Notes under the pieces: model-generated
Seen by the model: only the letters and a program-made list of their open reading frames with translations
What the model was told of the DNA's origin: nothing
Databases searched by the model: none
Assembly: GCA_001662425.1 (NCBI GenBank)
Contig: BDDC01002328.1
Span: 1-10,503, forward strand
Length of the DNA: 10,503 bases
Direction: 5' to 3'
Source: Chlamydomonas sphaeroides
Taxonomy: Eukaryota > Chlorophyta > Chlorophyceae > Chlamydomonadales > Chlamydomonadaceae
Program-made: the position numbers and the translations under genes
Shown here: positions 1 through 7,740 of the stretch, piece after piece
How the letters are laid out: the number at the start of each line of letters is the position of its first letter
Position numbering within the stretch: position 1 is the first letter of the stretch

Positions 1-883
1 GCGCTTCGGAGTGTTCCCGCTGGACGCAGCGCTCACGGTGCGGGGGCCGCCGTGGGGCTGGGCCGCCGCGGGGCTGGGCCGCCGTGGGGCTGGGGGTGCT
101 TACAGTCGGCGTGTGGGCTGTGAAGATGCGTCCCAGCCTGTGGAGGGACTGTCGGGCCGGGGCCGCTGGCTGGGGGCAGATAGCACCCAAGCCCAGGCCC
201 GTGTCCTCGTGAGCGCGTGCGCCCCGGGCGCGCCCCCCGGCCCCCGGCCCCGCCCCCCACGCCCCCGGCCGCGCCCCCGGGCGGGCTGCTGCCAGCATTG
301 GGACGGAGCTGATGCCTTGGGATCTGCATTACCATTGCTCGCCTCCCGCCGAGCCTCGGCCTGCCCCCCCCCACAACCCCAGCACGTCAACCTGACATAC
401 GCCTCCAACAACTGGCCCGGCGACATCAGCGACGCGCGCCGGCTTCTGGGCTGGGAGGTGAGGCGGCCGGGGCGCATTGGGGCACAGGCACAGCGGGGCA
501 TCGCAGCGGTCGTGTCCGGCGTGCTGGTTGAGGGGGCCCCCGGCCTGCGTGAGTGGCGCTTTGGCGTGCGCTGCGGGAGCGGGTGTGGAGCTGGGAGCCG
601 TCAAACCTCCGGGCCTTGCCCCCAAGCGGCAGCCCGTTGTTGTGGAGCTGCGCTTACTAGCCCCGCACGGCACCTCTCTCCCGCTGGGGGCCGCGCAACA
701 CACGTGGCCACGCAACGCCCTCGCCCCCGCCCGTCCGCTGCCCCACCTCCGTCCCCCGCGCCGCAGCCCACTCCCTGGCGCGTCGTGGCCGCCAAGCTGG
801 GGGAGCAGCAGGCGGCGGCCGGCAACCGCCGCTGGCGCGGCTTCGGCGGCGGCGCGGCGACCGGCCGCGCCAAGGCCGAGTAA
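1..883 (+). CDS. 3' end of an extended short-chain dehydrogenase/reductase-like gene (partial, three exons seen)
   Basis: Three in-frame, phase-0 exons are proposed: 2-37, 383-457 and 767-883 (stop TAA 881-883). They give the last 75 residues of a longer protein. The donors are GTGCGG at 38 and GTGAGG at 458; the acceptors are CCCCAG and CCGCAG. All three exons have strong G/C third positions. Splicing 457 to 767 rebuilds DISDARRLLGWEP, which matches the C-terminal substrate-domain motif of extended SDR proteins (NAD-dependent epimerases and 3-beta-hydroxysteroid or sterol-4-carboxylate dehydrogenases, typically 'D-x-S-K-A-R-x-x-L-G-Y-x-P'). After it come an amphipathic stretch (WRVVAAKLGEQQ) and a basic Gly/Arg/Ala-rich tail, as is common at the ends of such enzymes. 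The Rossmann fold and the YxxxK catalytic residues would lie left of the window, so substrate and location cannot be told. The family call rests on one motif; the exon calls are firmer than the function. Confidence 0.5.
   Translation, partial: RFGVFPLDAALTVRGPPWGWAAAGLGRRGAGGAYSRRVGCEDASQPVEGLSGRGRWLGADSTQAQARVLVSACAPGAPPGPRPRPPRPRPRPRAGCCQHWDGADALGSALPLLASRRASACPPPQPQHVNLTYASNNWPGDISDARRLLGWEVRRPGRIGAQAQRGIAAVVSGVLVEGAPGLREWRFGVRCGSGCGAGSRQTSGPCPQAAARCCGAALTSPARHLSPAGGRATHVATQRPRPRPSAAPPPSPAPQPTPWRVVAAKLGEQQAAAGNRRWRGFGGGAATGRAKAE
45..92 (+). repeat. 16-bp tandem repeat, three copies, in an intron
   Basis: The unit GGCCGCCGYGGGGCTG occurs three times head to tail (45-60, 61-76, 77-92). The copies differ only at the ninth base (T, C, T). 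It lies just inside the first intron seen of the SDR-like gene, after the donor at 38. It is a short GC-rich minisatellite with no sign of function. Confidence 0.9.
233..278 (-). other. C-run tract (G-quadruplex motif on the minus strand)
   Basis: Runs of C (233-238, 241-245, 248-251, 253-258, 262-266, 274-278) are mostly separated by one to three bases. The complementary strand therefore fits the G3+N1-7 quadruplex pattern several times over. The tract sits in the intron 38-382 of the SDR-like gene, about 100 bases before its acceptor. In the transcript it is C-rich, so any quadruplex would form in the template DNA strand rather than in the RNA. Confidence 0.6.
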
Positions 884-1499
884 GGGGGGCGGCGCGGCCA
901 TGCCTGCCGCCGGCGGCCTTGGTCCGCCACTGGGGATGGCTGTTGGCATGCGTTCGTTGGGGCGGCTATCGCACCAGTGTGGGCGAGCAGGGGGAGGGGG
1001 AAGCTGGAGGGGCCGGCGGCGCGGAGGTCCGGCTGTGAGCTTGAGGCGAGGGCTATGTGGCGATGGCTGGGAAGTAACTGAACGCCTGGACCAATGAGCC
1101 ATGCGGGTGGTGCGTGATCGATGGGGCGCTGCCGAACACGTGATCCGGCTACGCGCGCGAGCGGCGGGAGGGGTGGGGCTGGCAGGGCTGGCGTTTCGCT
1201 GTGCCCAGGGCGGGAAGGATGGCGGTGGCAATGTGGCGGGCGGCGCGCCAGGCTGTGAGGTGGACCTGGGGTCTAGAAGAAGCGTGTAGCCAAGAGCTGG
1301 GGAAAGGGCTGGGCGTGCTGCCTCGTTGTGAGACACGACCCTGCTGGCGCCCGGACGGGCTCGGCAGCTGGCTCGCCCACCAGCACGGCAGCGCGGTGCG
1401 AGGGCTGCAATGCCGAGTACGGCAGGTTTAGTGCGTGTGCGTGCATGGCTCGTTGGGTGTGTGAGGTGTGGTATGGTACTGCTACCGCTGAGCGCCGGC

Positions 1500-1628
1500 A
1501 GCCCTTGCGCGCCGGGAGCCCCGCTGCGGCGGGCGGCGGACTTGTCGACCATCCACTCGCTGGACGCCCGGTGTGCCTGCGCCACGACCGCCGAGTGCAT
1601 GCCGGCCGCGAGCTACTTGGATGGAGGT
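1500..1628 (+). CDS. Possible isolated exon, Cys-containing, unknown protein
   Basis: An open segment is bounded on the left by an acceptor-like GCCGGCAG (through 1499) and on the right by a good donor, GAG|GTAGGT, at 1629. Read in the frame whose codons start at multiples of 3, almost all third positions are G or C. The peptide is plausible for a folded protein, containing LSTIHSLDARCAC, then TAEC and ASYLDG. Reading past the donor meets TGA at 1635-1637, so it could also be a last exon. I could not connect it to a start codon or to neighbouring exons, and I do not recognise it. The opposite strand (from an ATG at 1600 leftwards) has equally strong third-position bias because the two frames share the wobble base, so the strand is not settled. 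Confidence 0.25.
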
Positions 1629-2224
1629 AGGTGTTGAGGGGGTGCGTGGGTGGCGGGCGGGTTTGTGAGCCTGTGTGACCTGCGGTGCGTGGGCTGTTCC
1701 AGTATCAAGTAGAACAGGACCCCACACGCGGCATAGCACGCCCGGGGTAGAGTGGCGCGTCGGCCGTGCGCCGCGGTTGGTGCGGCTGGTTGTGGCCGGG
1801 GCCTGCGAGTGAGCCCATAGGGTCCCAGCAGGCGAGCAGGGCGTAGCGACATGTCGTAGCGTTGCCTGAGCGTGCTGATGGTATGTACCACACCTGCTGC
1901 TCGCCGCCGCAATTCCTCGGCGCCACTACCGACATCCGGTTGCGCCGCTGACCGATGGAGGCTAGGTGCGACCCCACGCAACCACACACGCAGGCAGCGT
2001 CTTCCTAAGTCCAAGGCAGGGGAGGTCCAAGGCAAGCATGCTGCTGAGCCCTCCCAGACAAGGACCCGCTGCAAGTCAATCTTGACGGCCCCGATGGATG
2101 GAAGGACCCCGTCGCTCCTGGCAATCCCTGTGGTCTGGAGGAACCCTGCTGGTGGCCCGGGTGGCCTACGCGTGGGGTTGAGCGCCGGGCGGCGGCTGAG
2201 GGGGCGTGCTGCCTGCGTGGGCTC

Positions 2225-2434
2225 ATGGAGGCCGGGGGCGGGTCCTGTACCGCCGCTCAGCCTGGTTGGGGGCACGCAGTCGGGGCTCCGTGGTCGCAGG
2301 GCGAGCTGCAGCGGGCCAGATCCGAGATGGCGCGTGCCGGCGCCAGCGCCGGCGCCGGCCGGCGGGGCAGGAGCGGCAGAGATAATGTGGAGGCGCAGCG
2401 GCTCGTTGAGCCGACGGGGCGAGCTAGCAGCTGA
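2225..2434 (+). CDS. Doubtful 69-residue ORF, Ala/Gly/Arg-rich
   Basis: An ATG-to-TGA frame has mostly G/C third positions. The peptide becomes Arg/Ala/Gly-rich in its second half (SEMARAGASAGAGRRGRSG) and ends in VEAQRLVEPTGRASS. Part of the bias comes from the palindromic GCCGGCGCC-type run near 2336-2362. There is no domain, no splice context and no partner gene. It may be a chance frame in GC-rich DNA, a small protein or an exon fragment. It is recorded only because it has the best codon bias between 1640 and 3110. Confidence 0.12.
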   Translation: MEAGGGSCTAAQPGWGHAVGAPWSQGELQRARSEMARAGASAGAGRRGRSGRDNVEAQRLVEPTGRASS

Positions 2435-3110
2435 GGAGAACTGCGTCGCCTCAACAGAGGACCCGTGGGGCCCCTTACCATGTAACTTCGGGGGCCATCC
2501 TGCGCTGGGCCTGCGTCGTGGCACATGGCAGGCCGGCTGCCTGCGTGATTCGCGAGGCCTGCTCCGCCAGCCCGTTGCGGCCAGCGTGGCGGGGGAGGGG
2601 CGTCGAGGGGCGTCGTCATCAGTGGCCTCGGCATCTGATGCAACCTGTTGCACGAGCAGGGCTTGCCAGTGGTGTGAACCGCGCGGGATGGCGCCCAGTT
2701 GGGTGGGGTGGGCGCCGGCGCCGAGGCAGGTGCGGGCCGCTGTCTGCGCCACGGGCCTAGGGGAGGCTGCCGGCAGCTGGCCCTACGGACGGGCAATGCG
2801 TGGCAGTGGGCCGTTGCGCTGCCCCGCCAGCTACCGTAGCCGCGGCCTACGGTGGCAGTGCGTGTGTTGCTTGTATGCTGCTGGCACCCGTGGGACTTGG
2901 CTGCGGGGGAGTTCTGGGCCAGCGTCGCCCATTGCGTGGGGCTTGAGAAGGCGGCAGCACTCAAGCCAGGTGGACGTGGCGGGCGGCGCCGCGCTATGCA
3001 GCGTTTTCTGATAAGAAGCATGTACAGCAGTAGATCAGCAAGCCAGCGTGTGCGGCTGGTGCGGCTCGAGTTTCCGATCGCTGGAGAGAAGCTGAGCAGC
3101 CGGCCATGAC

Positions 3111-3862
3111 CTAGCCCCGAAAATCACAAACGAAACAACACGAACTGCACAACTCTAGTGTACCATAAACAATCAACCATTTGAAGCGCAACAATACAGT
3201 TTTGCAACGTAGTCTGCTGACGCGGTGTTCGTGTCGGCAGCAGAGAGTTCTCCCACTCATACACAGCAGCGGCGCTACCTGAGTCAACATCCATCTCACC
3301 GTAGGCAGGTAGTGCGCTTCGGCGAGCTCTTGCCGAGTGTTGCGTTCAGCCCCGCAGCTCCGCATGGAAGCTTTTTTCGTAGTTTGCGGTCGGGCAGCTC
3401 TACCCTTTGCCCAAGCTACAATGCCGCTCGGTTCTCGCGCTGCAGGCCTGTCGGCGAGGCACGCGGCCCAGCCAGGAATGGTCGACGAGTCGAGCTGCCC
3501 CGCTACCCCCAACGCAGAGGCGCCGCCCGCAAAAGACTCGACGTAAGAGCTTGCGATGTGTTTTTTACGCAACGCTGCGTGGCGTCAAGGTGCACTCGCC
3601 CAACCACCCCCTGCTCCCGTGTCCCGCTACCGCTCCTCGCAGACCATGTGCCGCGACGCCCTCGCCGGGACTCATCACCGCCAGCGCCTTCGCGCGCGTC
3701 AGCCCAGCAACAGGCCTGCAGACCTTTTTCTCGCATCCCACACCCGAAACAGCGCTCGACCCGTGTTGCAGCGCAGATCGGCCGTTCGGCCGGCGCTCGG
3801 AGACAGCCATCCTAGCGGCAGCGCCGCCTGACCCCCGCACCCCGACGCCTGCCGCCGACAAC
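3111..3862 (+). promoter_or_regulatory. Presumed promoter and 5' leader of the coiled-coil gene
   Basis: This region lies directly upstream of the ATG at 3863. Its first part, about 3117-3220, is clearly richer in A and T than the rest of the window and is rich in CAA/AAC words, as expected for a nucleosome-poor or core-promoter segment in a GC-rich genome. I see no certain TATA box or transcription start. The later part (about 3340-3862) is pyrimidine-rich and contains short upstream ORFs (3364-3546, 3646-3831). The coding frame itself is open upstream to about 3407, but there is no in-frame ATG before 3863, and ACAACATGAC is a good start context for green algae. Confidence 0.35.
3364..3546 (+). 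CDS. Possible upstream ORF of 60 codons
   Basis: ATG at 3364 to TAA at 3544-3546, about 320 bases before the main start, in a different frame from the main gene. The peptide begins MEAFFVVCGRAALPF and ends PPAKDST. Codon use is mixed, with many T and A third positions, unlike the exons of the gene below. This argues against a conserved protein and for a leader ORF, if the transcript starts early enough to include it. A second leader ORF, 3646-3831 (61 codons), lies between it and the main ATG. Confidence 0.2.
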   Translation: MEAFFVVCGRAALPFAQATMPLGSRAAGLSARHAAQPGMVDESSCPATPNAEAPPAKDST

Positions 3863-5668
3863 ATGACGGCCGAGCTCCGCGCCGAGGCCGAGATGCTGCG
3901 CGCCGCTCTCACCGCCGAGCGGCGAGCTCGCCACCGCGCAGAGGCCGAGGTTGCGGTTCTGTCCGGCAAACTGCGGGATATGACCCACCGCGCCCAGCAC
4001 TACGCGTCCCAACTATCCGACGCCCATGCCGAGATCGACCAAGTACGAGCTTGGCTGGCTGGGCGGGCCCGCGTGGAGACCTGGCTGGCGCAGGTGGCGG
4101 CGTCGGGCCGGCTGGCGCAGGCGGGCGCAGGCGCTGGCGGCGCCGCATCCGCAGGCCCTCAGGCGAGTCGGCCCTCAATCAGCAAGGTTTCGAGGAGGCT
4201 GCCAGGGGGATGTGATGCAGTGCGGGCTAGCCAGACTTCCCGCCTGCCTCCCTCCAGGATAGTTGCCCAGCCCGTCTGCCGTTGTGCTGTACTGACCAGC
4301 ATCACCCTGGTGCCACTGCAGGTGCCCAGCTCCTACGCGCCTTCGGACGCTGAGCTGGTGTCGCCCTCTTCCTCGCTATCCGACCCCGAGCCGTCGGCGC
4401 ACGAGGAGCAGCTGTACGCCGAGTTGGACGCACTGCAGCGGCGCCGCGGGGGCAGCTGCTACGGCGACGGCGCCGCCGCGCCGGCGGCGACGCCGGACAC
4501 GGTGACGCCGCCGGCCAGCGGCACGCCCACGCCGGCCAACACGCCGTTCAAGGCGCCCGGCGGCGCCGCGGCGGCGGCGCTGGCGGCTGGCATGCTGGCT
4601 GAGGACGCGCAGGACGCGTACTGCCAGGTGGGTTCCTCTGCCGTACCTTGTCGTACAGGGAGCGCTGAGGCGTGCCGTGCAGCGGCCGTGTTCTGCGACC
4701 ATTGCGCTGGACCATGACGGGGCGGTACCGCTGCTTCATCAACGCAGGTCTGGCGCCGCTCCGACGGCGGCGCCGTGCGTGCCGCCGCCGCCGCGGCGGC
4801 GGCGGCAGCGTCCGGGTCCGCAGGCGCGCACGGCCGCAGCGGCCTGCAGCGCGCTTGCACCATCAGCGGCGCCGCCTCGCCCGCCTGGCGGCTGTCGCCC
4901 GACGGCCGCGGCGCGTCGCCGCCGACGCCGCCGCAGATGCCGCCGTCGGCCGCCGCGGCGGCGGCGGCGGCGCTGCAGCTGCACCGCTCCCCGCAGCACG
5001 CCGGCCATCACCATCCCGGCCAACACCACTTGGCGCACCCGCAAGCCGCCGCGGCCTCGGCCGAGGTCCTCCGCCCGCGACTGCACAGCCTAGACTTCGG
5101 ACCACCCGAGCAGGTGCGCCCGCGCTCCGGCCCCTCTGCCCAGCACGCACGCTTCACCTCGCACGCGCTCGACCCATTGCCTTGGCAGGTCCCAGATTGC
5201 CGCCGCCTGGCCCAGGTCGCCGCTTAGGCCCCCCCTCACGCGCTGCGCGCCGTCCTCTGCTGCCCCCGCCCTCTGCTGTTGCTCTCTGCAGGCTCCGCTA
5301 GGGCGCCCCATGAACCTGTGCCTCTTGCGCCCGCCCGCTGCTCCTACTCGCAGGGTCCCCTAGAGCCCCCGATAGCTCGCATGTCCGGCAGCGGCCGGCC
5401 GCTCCCTCCGTCGCAGCAGCAGTCGGGCTCCGGCGCGGCTGCGGCCGCCGCCGCGCACGGCCCTTGGGCCAGCGGCCAGCTGTCGTCTGCGCTGGGCGGC
5501 CGCTCGTTGCCGCACCTCTTCGCCAGCCGGCTGCGTCCGTCGGACAGCGGCGTGGGCAGCTCGGCCGGCATCGCCTCGGGCATGGCGGTGTGTGGCGCGA
5601 GGCCGCCGCGAGCGCCGCGGGAGGAAGGCGACGCGATGGCGCTGTGGAGCGACGTGCCGCTGTCGTAG
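3863..5668 (+). CDS. Unrecognised protein with N-terminal coiled coil and Ala/Pro/His-rich body (four exons)
   Basis: The proposed exons, all phase 0, are 3863-4162, 4322-4627, 4748-5113 and 5354-5668 (stop TAG 5666-5668), giving about 428 residues. Each has strong G/C third positions, and the introns lack it. Residues 1 to about 65 are rich in Ala, Glu, Arg and Leu with heptad-like spacing (from MTAELRAEAEMLRAAL on), so they probably form a coiled coil. Residues 101-202 hold an acidic Ser/Pro stretch and five Thr-Pro sites between about 157 and 177, possible proline-directed kinase targets. Residues 203-324 carry runs of 10 and 8 alanines and a His-rich patch (HAGHHHPGQHH). The end is Gly/Ser/Ala-rich and closes with ALWSDVPLS. 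No signal peptide, membrane helix or known domain is visible. A scaffold, regulatory or nuclear role would fit the composition, but this is inference. The end of exon 1 and the joint before exon 4 are the least certain points. Confidence 0.65.
4163..4321 (+). other. GC-AG intron candidate that is also open in frame (exitron-like)
   Basis: The donor reads CAG|GCGAGT, close to the usual GC-donor consensus. The acceptor is CCACTGCAG, and a branch-like TACTGAC lies about 30 bases before it. The length is 159 bases, exactly 53 codons, with no in-frame stop, so both spliced and unspliced RNA keep the reading frame. Codon bias drops inside it, which supports intron status. Alternative GT donors in the same phase exist upstream, at 4042 (CAA|GTACGA) and 4093 (CAG|GTGGCG); they would remove more residues. 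Confidence 0.45.
5189..5215 (+). other. Possible 27-nt microexon in the last intron of the coiled-coil gene
   Basis: The interval is preceded by a fair acceptor (CCTTGGCAG) and encodes VPDCRRLAQ in phase 0, so including or skipping it keeps the frame between 5113 and 5354. The donor after it (CAG|GTCGCC) is weak. Without splicing at 5114, the frame runs through this segment to TAG at 5225-5227, giving a shortened C terminus. The better-supported reading is one intron, 5114-5353, with the acceptor CTACTCGCAG. Confidence 0.25.
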
Positions 5669-7740
5669 GGCTCGCTGCGAGGGTATGAGCATATGGCGCG
5701 TTGGCGACGTGCATTTCGTGCATTTAGGGCTCGTGGTACTCACTGCAGCGGGCGCTTGAGAGCCCCTGCTGCCCCATGCCGTGTGCTAGCCGGCTGGCCA
5801 TGAGGTGACTGGCCGAGTCACGCGGAGGACATCATAAGCGTCACATCGCTCGGGCTCAGCGCCCCACAGTAGCCGGTGTGGCCGACTAGCGGCCGGTGTT
5901 TTGCAGGCGTGGCTTGAGGACGGGGTTCGTGCGGCCGGCGCCGCAGGCTGCAGCGGCAATCGCAACACAGCTGAATCACCGGGCGTGCCCTTGCGTTAAG
6001 GGCACGCGGGGGTCGCACTGTGCAGCGCCCGGCCGCGCTGCTACTGGGCGCGTTGTTCGAAACGGGCTGGGCGCGGGCGTAGTTAGTAGCGTGTAGTGGC
6101 GGTAGCAGCAGGTGATCGCGTGATAGCGTGCAGGGTGGGCGGCGGTAGATTATGCGCGCCCTCCCTTGCGTAGGTGGGTCCCTTTGATGATCAGGTGCCT
6201 TACATTGCCAGTGGCGTCTGGTGCTGCTGCAGCGCTGCATGTCCCTGCCATGGCCTGCCAACACATGGCAACTAACTAAGTAAGTGCTGTATGCAAGAAG
6301 GCGGGCGAGCCGTTGGCGGCCGGCCCCATGATGTCGTATGCGATCGAGCGAAGCAGCGAACTCAACCCAGAATGGTGGGTGTTGCGTAGCAGTGCGTGCG
6401 GCGCCGCGTATGTATGTTGCTAGTACGTCGTAGCTTATGCTGGAGCGTCGTGTGCGGTTGTTCGTTTAGCACAGGACATAAATCATGCCATGCGTCAACG
6501 CACGGTGTTCGCAGGCAATGCAAGTCGTGGTGGAATTATGGCACCTGCCGCAGCCCCGCGGCTGTGCGTGCGGCTGGTGCTGCAGCCGCTGTCTGGGCCT
6601 ATGGCCATATGGGCTACAGCCGAGTTCGTTGTTCAGTCGCTGGCAGGGGAGCTGGTTGCTGGGTAGCGCGTGAACGTTGCTGCGTGTTTGCCTGTCTGCG
6701 GGCAGCACTGAAAGTTGTACGGTGTTTGAAGCACGACGTCGAATGGCGAGGCGGGATGGGTGCGGACGCCGTGGCTGTGACTGACTGAGGTTCTGGCGTT
6801 CTGCGTGTTGGCGACATCTGCTTGCGCGCCGCAGGACACGTAAGTGCATCACTTCGGACGACTGCCGACGACGTCACCTCTCACGCTGTCACGCAATGCT
6901 GGCAACCAAGCGATAGCAGTGAAATCGCCAAAGGTTGCCGAACTACGGACGGGGCCCGGCCCACCCAGGCAGGGCGGCCGTGTGCGCTATTCCGGAGCCG
7001 CGCTTGGCAGCACGCCACGTTACATAATGGAGCATGCGCCTTGCCGCCACCCCCCGCCTTTTACCTGAGAGGACGCCGCTACTGGATCGCAACGCCCGGC
7101 GCTCGCCATGTCGGTTGCCGTGTTGCGCCAGTCGCCAGGTCCGTCCGGCATCAAGTAACCGGACGCAGCGAATTCGCATTCCCTATCAGTTGGGTCAGTT
7201 CGCATCGCGAGACGCCCGGCCGTCACCCGCTGCTCGGCCTTCATGCTGGGGTCAGGCTGACTCCGAGGACGCCCTATCTGTGCCCCTCCTGCATCGTGCA
7301 TCGTGCAGTAGATGCGCGCCAACAAGGGCAGAGCCCAGCAGAGGTGCAGAGAGCCTCCCTGCCAGAGCCTGCAGGCAGCCTCGCGCGCCTACTCGAGGTG
7401 GCCTAGAGGTGGAGAACGCCCATTGGACGATTGCCCCATCGCGGCTTCGTAGTGAGCATCTGCGTTCCACAGCATCATAGGTCCGCGCCTCTTGCGCCCG
7501 CCTGTCCGTGCCTGTCCATCCACGGACGACCCCGTGACGGTTGGCAAACTCATGAGACACTCTCTCGCTGAAAGTGTGGCAGCACCTGAGGAGCTAATTC
7601 GGCGAAACCTTTTCATAGAGCCCCACGTTCTGGACTGTTGTAGCTAAAGCCTTCAGGTTTTGGCGCTGTACGGCTGGCGCGCCAGTTTATGCTGACCTCC
7701 CAGTATGTTAGAGGTCCGCCAATGCTCCCTCTGTCGCATC
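5669..7740. other. About 2 kb between genes; no gene supported
   Basis: This stretch holds the 3' UTR of the coiled-coil gene (end unknown), intergenic DNA, and the promoter and leader of the splicing-factor gene. Open frames on both strands (for example 6822-7406 on + and 5818-6264 on -) have no codon bias, no domains and no splice-flanked exon blocks. Base composition is more balanced than in the exons. The only clear structure is the hairpin at 5983-6007. No TATA box or poly(A) signal can be assigned with confidence. Confidence 0.5.
5983..6007 (+). repeat. Perfect inverted repeat: 10-bp stem, 5-nt loop
   Basis: GCGTGCCCTT (5983-5992) and AAGGGCACGC (5998-6007) are exact reverse complements around the loop GCGTT. 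The next outward pair (G/G) does not match, so the stem stops at 10 bp. It lies about 315 bases after the stop codon of the coiled-coil gene. It could be an RNA hairpin in that gene's 3' UTR, a palindromic binding site, or chance. Confidence 0.8.

Larger units (their letters stand above)
884..3110. other. Long stretch without a supported gene
   Basis: After the SDR-like stop codon come about 2.2 kb that hold part of that gene's 3' UTR plus intergenic DNA, or exons of a gene I cannot assemble. Long open frames exist on both strands (for example 1872-3011 on + and 1613-2752 on -), but they overlap with their third codon positions aligned, and their translations lack domains, hydrophobic patterning or consistent codon bias. 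The best coding candidates are the exon-like segment 1500-1628 and the small ORF 2225-2434, listed separately. A plus-strand G-run motif at 1166-1187 fits the quadruplex pattern. No convincing poly(A) signal was found. Confidence 0.5.

Noticed and set aside
459..766. Open segment with QPVVVELRLLAPHG-like translation inside the second intron of the SDR-like gene
   Set aside because: Third positions are not biased, and inserting it would break the LGWEP motif formed by joining 457 to 767.
329..1600. 423-codon open frame on the - strand
   Set aside because: It runs antisense through the well-supported last exon of the SDR-like gene. Its translation is Pro/Ala/Arg low complexity, typical of a shadow frame. 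Only the first part (1480-1600) has bias, and this is shared with the + strand candidate exon.
2336..2366. Palindromic GCCGGCGCC cluster as a possible protein-binding site or hairpin
   Set aside because: Simple GC-repeat sequence is self-complementary in many registers. There is no unique stem, and similar strings are common in GC-rich algal DNA.
2481..2485. TGTAA, the usual poly(A) signal of Chlamydomonas-like algae
   Set aside because: It lies about 1.6 kb after the only stop codon it could serve (883). A single 5-base match in over 10 kb is expected by chance.
1613..2752. 379-codon open frame on the - strand
   Set aside because: Same reasons as its plus-strand partner. It is Pro/Arg/Ala-rich with no recognisable motif.
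1872..3011. 379-codon open frame on the + strand
   Set aside because: The translation is rich in Arg, Gly, Ala, Ser and Cys with no domain or regular structure, the codon bias is patchy, and an equally long minus-strand frame overlaps it with aligned third positions. Long open frames are expected by chance at this GC content.
4459..4863. Minus-strand frames opposite the poly-Ala exons
   Set aside because: They are made of GC-repeat shadow (Arg, Ala and Pro runs) of the plus-strand exons, which have correct splice sites and a continuous frame.
6822..7406. 194-codon open frame on the + strand upstream of the splicing factor
   Set aside because: It has no third-position bias, mixed composition, no conserved motif, and no splice sites that link it to the splicing-factor exons.
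7705..7740. Upstream in-frame ATG at 7705 as the start of the splicing factor
   Set aside because: It would add MLEVRQCSLCRI, which does not look like the family. The ATG at 7741 gives the MSYxSRxR-type N terminus normal for SCL proteins.
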